DNA from: Lactobacillus sp.
GTDB taxonomy: Bacteria > Bacillota > Bacilli > Lactobacillales > Lactobacillaceae
Direction of reading: 5' to 3'
Length of the DNA: 53,562 nt
NCBI GenBank assembly: GCA_022651245.1
Contig: JALCQM010000020.1
Location: 1 to 53,562, forward strand
Both the position numbers and the translations under genes were made by a program. The notes under the pieces are model-generated. The model saw only the letters and a list, made by a program, of their open reading frames with translations. It ran no database searches and was not told where the DNA came from. Below, one piece after another: positions 47,004 to 53,562 of the stretch (positions are counted from its first letter, which is position 1; the number at the start of each line of letters is the position of its first letter).

Positions 47004-47225
47004 TTAATTGCTATTCGCCAACGAGTCAGTAGTGGTAAATTGCTTAACCCATGACACTGCCGTCGTAAGCGACTGATATTTTTCATTGTAATCCCTCAGA
47101 ATCAGCTCGATCATTGTAGGGCTATGCCAACCAAGAAACGATTCCGCCATCACTTCGAATGCAGGATAATAATGTTCGCTGAATGAAAAAGGTCTACGTG
47201 CTAAGGTTAAAGTATCTAAATATCA
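47004..47225 (-). pseudogene. Probable 3' fragment of an unrecognised gene
   Basis: An open minus-strand frame of about 70 codons with no start codon near a ribosome site. It includes SEHYYPAFEVMAESFLGWHS and ends TTTDSLANSN before TAA. The amino-acid composition looks protein-like. Family unknown; a decayed gene is the likeliest reading. Confidence 0.3.
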
Positions 47226-47239
47226 AGGAGAGAATCGTA

Positions 47240-47452
47240 TTGAGAATATTCTCGAAGGTAGGGTTCCTACTGGTGGGCGTGCTGATACTATTAGTGTGGG
47301 CACCACGGCAGGGTCATGCGAGTACCCTCTTACCGCCTAAAGTTAACGTGGTCGATGAGGCGGGCAACAAGCAAGATGATTTTGATATCACAGTATTGGA
47401 TATTGCCCAGATCCACATGGACAGCGTGGTTGAGCACATGCTTGCCGATTGA
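47240..47452 (+). CDS. Small secreted protein, possibly the truncated start of a surface protein
   Basis: A 70-residue product with a clear signal peptide (about 1-28; hydrophobic core VGFLLVGVLILLVW, then QGHAS). A short mature part follows: LLPPKVNVVDEAGNKQDDFDITVLD. The start is TTG 47240, with AAGGAG nine bases upstream. The frame stops soon after, so it may be a remnant of a longer adhesin. No family is recognised. Confidence 0.45.
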   Translation: MRIFSKVGFLLVGVLILLVWAPRQGHASTLLPPKVNVVDEAGNKQDDFDITVLDIAQIHMDSVVEHMLAD

Positions 47453-47640
47453 AGTCAGGAACTTACGGGATAAAGTAGTTAGGTTATTGCTGAAGAGAAC
47501 GGATACTGAGCCGTCGTTGTGTGAACACTTTTAACATCATGATCAGGAACCGTACACATGCATCCTGTCAATATTGAGCGTGATGTCAGTGACTAAATCA
47601 CCCAATGTGAGTAGAGGCTCGGAAGTTGCGCGCAATCAGA
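47453..47640. other. Intergenic region before repeat copy A
   Basis: About 190 bp without a supported gene. Frames are short and I see no promoter or terminator of note. Confidence 0.3.
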
Positions 47641-47643
47641 TGT

Positions 47644-47768
47644 GATTTCCCGGGAAATATTTTCTGGAACGATTAAAATGCGAAATTGCGGTACAACGCA
47701 CCTTTTAGGAGACTTAAACGCGACAGCAACATATAGCCGATGGAATGTGCTGTCCGCGCATACGCCAC
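47644..47768 (+). repeat. Repeat copy A with palindrome ATTTCCCGGGAAAT
   Basis: It starts with the 14-bp palindrome (47645-47658). It aligns over about 120 bp with copy B at 50931-51056, including GATTTCCCGGGAAATATT, TGCGGTA and the C-terminal-side GGA-TGTGC...GCCAC blocks. Copy B is in the same orientation. Each copy is followed by a terminator hairpin. Confidence 0.6.
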
Positions 47769-47772
47769 TAGA

Positions 47773-47795
47773 GGAAGCAGTGATGCTTCCTTTTT
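47773..47795 (+). terminator. Terminator after repeat copy A
   Basis: GGAAGCA-GTGA-TGCTTCC followed by five T. Confidence 0.8.
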
Positions 47796-47813
47796 GATTC
47801 TCCGCAATTACAA

Positions 47814-47843
47814 GTTGCAATGCTCTTACGGGTACCTGCAACT
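47814..47843. repeat. Inverted repeat before the ABC transporter genes
   Basis: AGTTGCA (47814-47820) and TGCAACT (47837-47843) flank a 16-base loop, about 90 bp before the ATPase start. It may be an operator of the ABC genes. Confidence 0.35.
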
Positions 47844-47930
47844 AGGTGATGCTCGCGCAAGTATCATATTTTGCGTAATGTTTTTCTCATAAGGGATCAG
47901 ATATCACTGAACAGAAATGAGGGATACATC

Positions 47931-48848
47931 GTGCATCAAAGTAAAAGCCCAATAGCAATAGTAAGTGACTTATCAAAATCGTTTGACGGCAAGAAAGTAT
48001 TGAATCAAGTAACGTTTACGGTAGCACCAGGGCATATTGTCGCGTTAATTGGCGCTAATGGGGCTGGGAAAACGTCGATCATGAAAGCCTTGTTGGGGTT
48101 GATCGAGATTGATAACGGGTCGATTCAAATAAACAGTGAAAAAATGACAATGCATTCGCACCAATCGTTGCGCAACGTTGGTGCAATGATTGAGTATCCT
48201 AGTATTTACCCTTTTCTAACGGGTAGGCAGCAACTACTACTGTTTGCAAGCGGGCCAAAGCGCTTAGAACAGGTCCAGACGATTATCGAGGCGCTCGGAA
48301 TGACAGCATACATTGACAGAGCGGCAAAATCATATTCATTGGGCATGAAGCAGAAACTGGGCATCGCGCAGGCAATGGTGAACCAGCCTAAGCTTGTCAT
48401 CTTAGATGAGCCAATGAACGGACTCGATCCACAAGCCATCAAGTTATTACGAGATTTCATCGATCAACAGGCTCAGTCTGGCACAAGTTTTCTGATTTCC
48501 AGTCATATTCTGAGCGAATTAGGAAAGCTGGCAGATGAGTTTCTTATCCTCGATAAAGGAAATATTATCCGCACAGGGACTTTAAAAGCGATCACCTCAA
48601 ATCAGGTTTGTTCTTATCAGGTAGAGACTAGTGATGATTTGTGTGCGTATAAGCTGCTTGTCGCGCAGCAAATTCCCGTCATCGACACCGATCCGCTAAC
48701 TTTTGAGGTATCTAGTCCTGATGTCTTAACCGGTGCAGTGCTTTCAATAGTAAAGGCTAACTTGAAACTTATTGAGATCACGCGGCACGAACCCGATCTT
48801 GAACAAATATTTCTGAAAACGATCACTACTGAGGAGATACGCGGATGA
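47931..48848 (+). CDS. ABC transporter ATPase, BcrA/LanF-like
   Basis: A 305-residue ATPase: Walker A LIGANGAGKTS, signature YSLGMKQKLG, Walker B LVILDEPMNGLDP and switch histidine in LISSHIL. The C-terminal 80 residues resemble those of bacitracin/lantibiotic-immunity exporters. The start is GTG 47931 with GAGGG seven bases upstream; an earlier TTG in frame has no site. It overlaps the permease gene by four bases. It probably exports or expels an antimicrobial peptide or lipid-active compound. Confidence 0.85.
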   Translation: MHQSKSPIAIVSDLSKSFDGKKVLNQVTFTVAPGHIVALIGANGAGKTSIMKALLGLIEIDNGSIQINSEKMTMHSHQSLRNVGAMIEYPSIYPFLTGRQQLLLFASGPKRLEQVQTIIEALGMTAYIDRAAKSYSLGMKQKLGIAQAMVNQPKLVILDEPMNGLDPQAIKLLRDFIDQQAQSGTSFLISSHILSELGKLADEFLILDKGNIIRTGTLKAITSNQVCSYQVETSDDLCAYKLLVAQQIPVIDTDPLTFEVSSPDVLTGAVLSIVKANLKLIEITRHEPDLEQIFLKTITTEEIRG

Positions 48849-49594
48849 GCATACTTATCTATCAGGAACTATACAAACTGTTGCGTAAAAAAAGCACCTG
48901 GTGGGGCGTTATTAGTATCGTCTTGGTCGAGTTGATATTATTGCTCTTGCATCAACTTGCACCAAAATATTTCACGCAGAATACGCTAATTAGCAACGGC
49001 TATTATGGTGACTTACTCGTAATTTTTCTGATGATTTCGAGTGCTGCAAGTATTATTGCAATGGAGTACCAGTACGGCACCTTGAAAATGTTATTGTACA
49101 GGCAATTCTCGAGGTTGCAGGTATTCATGAGCAAGATGCTAACCATTGTGATCCACTTGGTAACGTTGCAAACCCTAGCAACTGTGACTGGTATTTCTCT
49201 GACTCTAATGGCATTTCCAAAATACGACGTACAGCAACACTTATTGAAACAGCTTTCAGAAGCGTTGAGCGAAGTGTTGATGGTACTGTTACTGCTTAGC
49301 CTAGTGATTCTATTGGCGACTTGTTTCAGAAGTAACGCTGCTGCCATTGCCAGTGGATTTATCAGCTATTTTGGTATTCAACTAATAGGGAGCTTCTTAT
49401 TGTTAGCAGTCCAGCGCTGGGAATGGTTAAAGTGGAGCCCGCTGACAATGATGATGTTTTCAGCTCAGATTGAGGAACCACAGATTACGCGATTCACTCA
49501 TCTCAACACGTTGACCTTAGGGATTGGCGCCACGTTTTACTTAGTCGGATTTATGATGGTGGCTTATTCACGATTTCGAAAGCAACCGGTGTAA
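48845..49594 (+). CDS. ABC-2 permease, BcrB/LanE-like
   Basis: A 249-residue membrane protein with six hydrophobic segments. MSILIYQELYKLLRKKSTWWG is a common start of bacitracin/lantibiotic-type permeases, and MEYQYGTLKMLLYRQFSRLQVFMSK is the coupling region of the family. It forms the channel with the ATPase encoded just upstream. Confidence 0.83.
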   Translation: MSILIYQELYKLLRKKSTWWGVISIVLVELILLLLHQLAPKYFTQNTLISNGYYGDLLVIFLMISSAASIIAMEYQYGTLKMLLYRQFSRLQVFMSKMLTIVIHLVTLQTLATVTGISLTLMAFPKYDVQQHLLKQLSEALSEVLMVLLLLSLVILLATCFRSNAAAIASGFISYFGIQLIGSFLLLAVQRWEWLKWSPLTMMMFSAQIEEPQITRFTHLNTLTLGIGATFYLVGFMMVAYSRFRKQPV

Positions 49595-49619
49595 CGTAGG
49601 AAAAAGTCGAAGACTTAAA

Positions 49620-50153
49620 TCAGCTAAGCTCATGAAAAATTCCCTCAAAGAAACCGCCGAAGAAGTTTATCAGTATCGGTAGCCATGCAATCGCTGTTAC
49701 CGTCCAAATGAATATTCTCAGTGATCGTGGTAATCGATACCAACTCTGAATGCTTGAAGCAATCCACATAAATACAGTAAGACCAATTACACTACACGTT
49801 TCGAGAATATCCGGAACCAAACCATTGGCCAATGAATGGCTGAACATTGCCGGGATACTAATCAATAGTGCTATCAGGGTAATGAGCAAAGGATAGTATA
49901 GGCGAAAAAGCTTGCTGTTTGGTTGACGAAAGCGATCAAGTAGTTCGATGTCAGCATGAAGTAGTTCATCGATGGTCACGTTGAATATTTCACTTAAGCT
50001 CACAATATTATCAAAGGTAGGCTGTGAAGAACCGGTTTCCCATCGTGAAATAGACTGACGAGAGATATGTAACTTTTCCGCCAATTCCTGCTGCGTAATA
50101 TGCTGACTTTCGCGTAAAGCATGAATTTTGTTTCCAATGGACGTGGTTGGCAT
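49620..50153 (-). CDS. XRE-family regulator with membrane helices
   Basis: A 177-residue protein. The N-terminal HTH is IGNKIHALRESQHITQQELAEKLHISRQSISRWETGSSQPTFDNI (to about 65). Three or four hydrophobic segments follow (about 85-175). It converges with the ABC transporter genes 25 bp away and is the likely local regulator, by position only. GGAGT lies upstream of the ATG. Confidence 0.78.
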   Translation of the reverse strand: MPTTSIGNKIHALRESQHITQQELAEKLHISRQSISRWETGSSQPTFDNIVSLSEIFNVTIDELLHADIELLDRFRQPNSKLFRLYYPLLITLIALLISIPAMFSHSLANGLVPDILETCSVIGLTVFMWIASSIQSWYRLPRSLRIFIWTVTAIAWLPILINFFGGFFEGIFHELS

Positions 50154-50274
50154 TATTGATACTCCTTACGATTGAAAAATTGAATTGTCGTTGCTATTCT
50201 AGCATGAGACAGGCAACGGGGTGGAAGCTTTCGTTCTGACAACCATTGCGTTGATAAGCCGAGAAGATAAGTAG

Positions 50275-50454
50275 AATGCCCGATTTGATACGCCATCTTG
50301 GTATATAAAGTATATTGAGTTGTCAGAAGATCAAGATCGTAAAATTTTCACCTATTTGGATAACGAAAATGATTCTGTGCATGATAGCGCAATGTGGGTA
50401 CAGAACCGCTTGTCCATCAAATTCTGTATGAAATGGCGTAGTGGATGCTCGTAG
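50275..50454 (+). pseudogene. Possible gene fragment, about 59 codons
   Basis: An open frame without a start codon that reads protein-like (DTPSWYIKYIELSEDQDRKI, later SVHDSAMWVQNRLSIKF) to TAG. The remaining sequence to about 50530 has no supported gene. Family unknown. Confidence 0.25.
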
Positions 50455-50535
50455 AGGACATGAAAAATTACAAAGCTGATTAGAATTGAGATACAATTCG
50501 ACACGGTCTTGCCCTTTTTCTTTGGGAAACACGCA

Positions 50536-50670
50536 TGGTATGATGAGGCCATAGAAAAAGCCGTCATGCGTCAACATGGCGTCTCAGCAGACCGTTAAAG
50601 ACGGTTGGCATTAATTAATAGCAAATGAGACCGTTAAACCTCTGCCACGAAGTTTACTGACGGTCTTTTT
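50536..50670 (+). ncRNA. Candidate antisense antitoxin RNA
   Basis: An extended -10 TGGTATGAT (about 50536-50544) starts a possible transcript. It would run across the 3' end of the small toxin gene and end at the hairpin AGACCGT (50628-50634) / ACGGTCT (50660-50666), which has a T-run. An 11-nt direct repeat AGACCGTTAAA occurs at 50589 and 50628. The overlap with the converging toxin mRNA matches type I toxin-antitoxin pairs such as txpA/ratA and fst/RNAII. Confidence 0.5.
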
Positions 50671-50775
50671 GATTGCCAACGATTGCCTGAGTCGGACGAC
50701 GACCAAACCAATGAGTGTCAGGATGAACCCGCCAAACATCAGCATGAGCGTCAATGCATCTGCAATTGTTACCAA
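50611..50775 (-). CDS. Small hydrophobic holin-like toxin (type I TA)
   Basis: A 54-residue peptide: MVTIADALTLMLMFGGFILTLIGLVVV, followed by a basic tail. It is close to the putative holin-like toxins of lactobacilli and TxpA/BsrG-type peptides, which act on the membrane. The start is TTG 50775 with AAGGAGG upstream. An extended -10 (TGATACAAT, minus strand, about 50872-50880) gives a 5' leader of about 90 bases. Confidence 0.65.
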   Translation of the reverse strand: MVTIADALTLMLMFGGFILTLIGLVVVRLRQSLAIKKTVSKLRGRGLTVSFAIN

Positions 50776-50930
50776 AAGGCGCCTCCTTCCTAAGAGTTTG
50801 GTTATTGTGCATAAGCACCACCTCACAAAGGATCAGATTTGCCAACCGTATTCAGCTTTCTGCCTGAACATTGTATCATGACAGGGCGATATGTTGGTTT
50901 GCTAAAAAAGGCGTGGCAACCGGCCGGAAT
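50776..50930. other. Toxin leader and upstream spacer
   Basis: It holds the toxin ribosome site and 5' leader and the extended -10 at about 50872-50880. There is no other gene. Confidence 0.4.
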
Positions 50931-51056
50931 GATTTCCCGGGAAATATTATTCTCAAATGACTAAAGCATTAAACTGCGGTATATCACACTTTTATGCGCA
51001 GATGGATTCAATAATATTAAATAATACACCGTTGGATTGTGCCACGGATGTGCCAC
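50931..51056 (+). repeat. Repeat copy B with palindrome ATTTCCCGGGAAAT
   Basis: The palindrome is at 50932-50945. It aligns with copy A (47644-47768) in the same orientation. The stretch is AT-rich and non-coding. Confidence 0.6.
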
Positions 51057-51067
51057 CTTCAAAATAC

Positions 51068-51120
51068 AGATATAGAGCCTAATACGCTGACAAATCACTA
51101 GCGTATTAGGCTCTATATCT
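51068..51120 (+). terminator. Perfect 21-bp stem after repeat copy B
   Basis: The arms at 51068-51088 and 51100-51120 are perfect complements over 21 bp with an 11-base loop, followed by TTTTA. It is a very strong hairpin, and its lack of mismatches suggests either recent origin or selection. Confidence 0.8.
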
Positions 51121-51474
51121 TTTATCACAGGTATCTTTGCCCCATACATGCTAGAGGCAAATACAAGAAGATCACTATTAATTCTCCATCTCTTTGTCGC
51201 AAGCACACATACGCTCTTACTGTACGCATCCATGATATTTACCGTGTTTGAGATTCACCGATTCATACAAATATTTCTTACTTACTGTCTTTGTCGAAAC
51301 GATGAAGCTTCACACTATCTAAATGTATATTTCGCATACACACCTCAATCTTAATAACTTCATGCTTACTTAAGCAATGATCAGCCTTAGCAGTTAAGCA
51401 CTTACAAATTGGCTATTTAAGAATTGTACAACAAAGTGTGAGACTTAATTTTCAGCGAAACAATCTTGAATTAA
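51121..51474. other. AT-rich intergenic region
   Basis: About 350 bp with no supported gene; frames are short and lack ribosome sites. It separates the last terminator from the recombinase stop codon. Confidence 0.3.
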
Positions 51475-52086
51475 TTACTTTTTATTCGTATTGATCTCAG
51501 ATCTAATTCGATAAATGGTATTGTTTGAAACGCCTAATTCGCGATGTATTTGTGAAATGGTCCATCCGTTGCATAAGTATTCAACTATCTCATTATAAGC
51601 ATGTCGATACTTAGAATTGCGACTATTAGCACAGTACAAAACAGGGCGGCCATGGTAAACACCGCGTTCTTTTGCTAGTTTGATACCTTGTGCCTGTCGC
51701 TCCCTAATTGCCTGTCGCTCTTGTTCAGCGAGATATTGGCATACAGTTAAAACAATATTAGTCAACATGTTACGCAAATTTTCGTCAGGAACAGCACTAA
51801 AATCAGGCAAATCCAATGACTGAAAATTTGCACCTGCATCTTTAATTCGCTGCAGAATTAAAGAAAGGTCTTTTGAGTTGCGCCCAAGCCGGTCTAATGA
51901 CTGAACGTATACGGTGTCTGACTCACGAATAAATTTTAGCATCTTAACCAACTGAAGGCGATTCGCAATCTTTGCACCAGATTCCTTTTCTCGAAAAATC
52001 TTCTCGACACCCGCTTTAGATAGAGCCTCAATTTGTCTAGCTAGGTTTTGATCAGTTGTTGAAACACGTGCATATCCAATCTTCAT
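51475..52086 (-). CDS. Small serine recombinase (resolvase/invertase)
   Basis: A 203-residue recombinase. The catalytic domain is MKIGYARVSTTDQNLARQIEAL with nucleophile S9. Arg residues follow in SLDRLGRNS, and a long E helix precedes YLAEQERQAIRERQAQGIKLAKERG. A C-terminal HTH (GWTISQIHRELGVSNNTIYRI) completes it. It could act as a transposon resolvase or a DNA invertase. It is divergent from the surface-adhesin gene, which is notable because small serine recombinases often flip surface-gene promoters. It is intact in length. Confidence 0.9.
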   Translation of the reverse strand: MKIGYARVSTTDQNLARQIEALSKAGVEKIFREKESGAKIANRLQLVKMLKFIRESDTVYVQSLDRLGRNSKDLSLILQRIKDAGANFQSLDLPDFSAVPDENLRNMLTNIVLTVCQYLAEQERQAIRERQAQGIKLAKERGVYHGRPVLYCANSRNSKYRHAYNEIVEYLCNGWTISQIHRELGVSNNTIYRIRSEINTNKK

Positions 52087-52212
52087 ATACTGCCACCTCT
52101 AAACGTAGTTTCAATTTATACATCAATATTCATTTCTTATTTTGAATTAAAAACGACCCAAAAAGGAAGCTGAAACTGCATTTAAATCGCCTGTCTCTGC
52201 TTTTTTTTGGGG
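52087..52212. other. Recombinase upstream region
   Basis: AT-rich, no gene. AGAGGTGGCAG at about 52090-52100 on the minus strand supports the recombinase start at 52086. Confidence 0.3.
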
Positions 52213-52554
52213 TGTACCACAAAAGTTGACGTTTTAAAATATCGTTTTCAAATCCGGATGTAGAATACCTGGAAAAATTCCAAAAAGAAATGCATTAGGT
52301 ACGATGAAATATTGGCGATCTCCTAAAGCAAGTCACTTTGCCGCAATAGCAGCTGTTCTTGCCGTTGCCGTCGATGAGACCGAGGGTGTCGTTTACAAAC
52401 CGTTCTTCTTCAACCGTGACGACAGTAAGTGTAGATGCGAGGGCGGGCGCAGAGATCCAACGACGAACTTATTGCTAGCACGTTGCCCAGAATTTCCTAT
52501 TGGCAAGATGCGTTCACTACTCGAATTGATAGATTGAGCTTTTTTTGGGGTACA
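52213..52554. mobile_element. IS3-like relic, about 342 bp
   Basis: The ends are inverted copies of TGTACCNCAAAA (52213-52224 and complement 52543-52554), like IS3/IS150-group termini. Just inside the left end a frame reads KYRFQIR and, after a shift, VEYLEKF, resembling the start of IS3 OrfA. The middle (about 52304-52540) is more GC-rich and contains a 77-codon ORF I cannot assign. No target duplication is visible, so the element is old or rearranged. Confidence 0.5.
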
Positions 52555-52743
52555 CTTCTAAAGTGTTATGGGTGGAAATTTATACATTGAGTGACTCTAA
52601 ATTTTACCCGCCTATTTCAAGTATCAATATATTGTAATGATGAGGAAAGTCAGCTCTATTCCAACCGCAGTTTACGCGGACGCAAATAGTATGGTGATGT
52701 TCTTAATTATATTGGACAGTGAATTTTTGGGAGGCTATAAGTT
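52555..52743. other. Leader region of the adhesin gene
   Basis: AT-rich, about 190 bp. GGGAGG lies before ATG 52744. No clear operator is seen. Confidence 0.35.
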
Positions 52744-53562
52744 ATGAAAAAAAGGAGATTACTTCAGAAGACGTACTCTTGTATTCTGATATTATTGCTC
52801 TTCTTACAATCATCAGCCCAAGTTGTGGGAGCTGTTACATCCACATCCAGTGCGGCCGGTGACGCTACTGAGGTTCAACTTCTGGGGGCAACCCAGGAAA
52901 CTGCTGGTTCACGGAACATTGATTTGAAACTTTCATTAAACAATTCGACGGATGAAAGTATTCATAAGGATGTTTCCGTATCTTTTTCTAACAATCAGCA
53001 ACTGAAAGAGACGAGCAATTCTAATATTCTTGATGCTAATCAAAAAGTTGTCGGAAAATATACCTATTCGGCCAACAAATTACAGTTAGAGGTTTTAGGC
53101 AATATTTCTGGAACAGCAACGATCCAACTAGGCCTCGCAGATACTTCATCCTTAGAAGGATCTGTCAATTTCTCAACGGATGGTCAAAACGTTACTGCAA
53201 AACTGTCTGATACTACTTCAGTAGCAAAATCTGATAAACCTTCAGCCAATGTTAGCAGCAAGGCTGCATCTAGTGTTGCGTCGAAGAGCCAAACCGCAAA
53301 GACAATTTCTGAGAGTGCTGAGGGCAATGATATCTCACAATATTTGCCAGATGACTCCAAAGGAACAATCATTACCGGAGCAAATATTGAATTCACAGAT
53401 AGCAAAGGTAATACTGTTGATCCCACACAAGTGATAAAAGATACCAATCTTAATTTTCAATATACGTGGGCAATTCCGGATGAGCTGAAAGACGGATACC
53501 AAGTAAAAGATGGTGACTATTTCTCATTTAAGTTACCTGAAGGAGTTACCTATAAACCAGGT
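52744..53562 (+). CDS. Large cell-surface adhesin, 5' part only
   Basis: The frame is open for 273 codons and continues past the window edge. The signal peptide (about 1-30: KKRRLLQKTYSCILILLLFLQSS) is followed by a Ser/Asn/Thr-rich region (about 31-200). SQYLPDDSKGTIITGANIEF and IKDTNLNFQYTWAIPDELKD then begin a domain like the Ig-fold adhesive modules of collagen-binding/SpaA-type proteins. An LPXTG anchor would be expected near the unseen C terminus. GGGAGG precedes ATG 52744. It probably mediates attachment. Confidence 0.8.
   Translation, partial: MKKRRLLQKTYSCILILLLFLQSSAQVVGAVTSTSSAAGDATEVQLLGATQETAGSRNIDLKLSLNNSTDESIHKDVSVSFSNNQQLKETSNSNILDANQKVVGKYTYSANKLQLEVLGNISGTATIQLGLADTSSLEGSVNFSTDGQNVTAKLSDTTSVAKSDKPSANVSSKAASSVASKSQTAKTISESAEGNDISQYLPDDSKGTIITGANIEFTDSKGNTVDPTQVIKDTNLNFQYTWAIPDELKDGYQVKDGDYFSFKLPEGVTYKPG

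Noticed and set aside
47680-47715. T-box-like GTACCGCA on the minus strand in repeats A and B
   Set aside because: Only a few bases match and there is no downstream amino-acid gene on that strand.
50323-50577. Minus-strand ORFs of 71-84 codons upstream of the XRE regulator
   Set aside because: No ribosome sites, composition unlike a protein, and they lie opposite a more protein-like + strand fragment and the putative antisense RNA promoter.
52304-52537. A 77-codon ORF inside the IS3-like relic as a real gene
   Set aside because: No ribosome site and no recognisable family; it is bounded by IS-like ends and treated as part of the relic.
45840-53562. A staphylococcal-type SCC element at rlmH
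   Set aside because: The rlmH 3'-end string is not repeated within the window and no large Ccr recombinase is present; the recombinase at 51475 is of the small resolvase type.

Overview
The window reads as a piece of a Lactobacillaceae chromosome. The dltX-dltA-dltB-dltC-dltD set, the walRKHI operon with walJ, htrA and rlmH nearby, a DUF4811 gene behind an MFS pump, and Lac/Cel-type PTS genes beside GH1 phospho-glucosidases are all typical of that family. The backbone (about 1-45.9 kb) is clearly GC-rich for a lactobacillus, which suggests a high-GC Lacticaseibacillus-like species. This is an inference; no rRNA gene is present to settle it.

Layout. 0.1-9.9 kb is cell-envelope material: a GtrB-like glycosyltransferase (-), an OmpR/HisKA two-component pair, then a tightly packed operon of a degenerate glycosyltransferase, dltX, dltA, dltB, dltC, dltD and a serine hydrolase of the D-Ala-esterase/beta-lactamase fold. 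An IS200/IS605 element (tnpA-tnpB, probable omega-RNA) fills 9.9-11.74 kb and abuts a DUF805 membrane protein gene. A ClbS/DfsB-like gene follows, then a leftward unit of a fused amino-acid transporter, argG and argH (13.4-17.5 kb). After an alpha/beta hydrolase comes the walRKHI operon. walJ is separated from it by a large structured inverted repeat and an opposing DUF975 gene. htrA follows, then a DnaA-box-rich intergenic region, a HesB-like gene, a CIRCE-controlled hsp20, and an opp-type transporter operon that lacks a binding-protein gene. 32.8-35.6 kb holds a divergent MerR regulator, DHA2 pump and DUF4811 module. 36.4-41 kb is a beta-glucoside locus (GH1, IIA, IIB, divergent GntR, second GH1) with promoter and cre-like sites. 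Then come a Thr/Ser-rich anchored protein, glpK, a YxeA-like protein, an ion/anion permease and rlmH.

Immediately after rlmH the sequence becomes AT-rich and gene-poor (45.9-53.6 kb). This accessory region has two membrane-anchored XRE regulators, a BcrAB-like ABC transporter, gene fragments, a probable type I toxin-antitoxin locus, a small serine recombinase, an IS3-like relic and the start of a large surface adhesin that runs off the window. A perfect 14-bp palindrome, identical over 17 bp, occurs three times: in front of rlmH and twice in the accessory region.

Functional picture. Teichoic-acid D-alanylation plus a possible de-alanylating enzyme, two envelope-sensing kinases, HtrA and several exporters make this a region rich in envelope homeostasis, followed by a plastic region downstream of rlmH. 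Items most worth testing: the serine hydrolase at the end of the dlt operon, the cruciform-like element at 23.33-23.55 kb, the DnaA-box cluster at 26.9-27.25 kb, the leader attenuator before oppB, the repeated palindrome, and the toxin-antitoxin locus.
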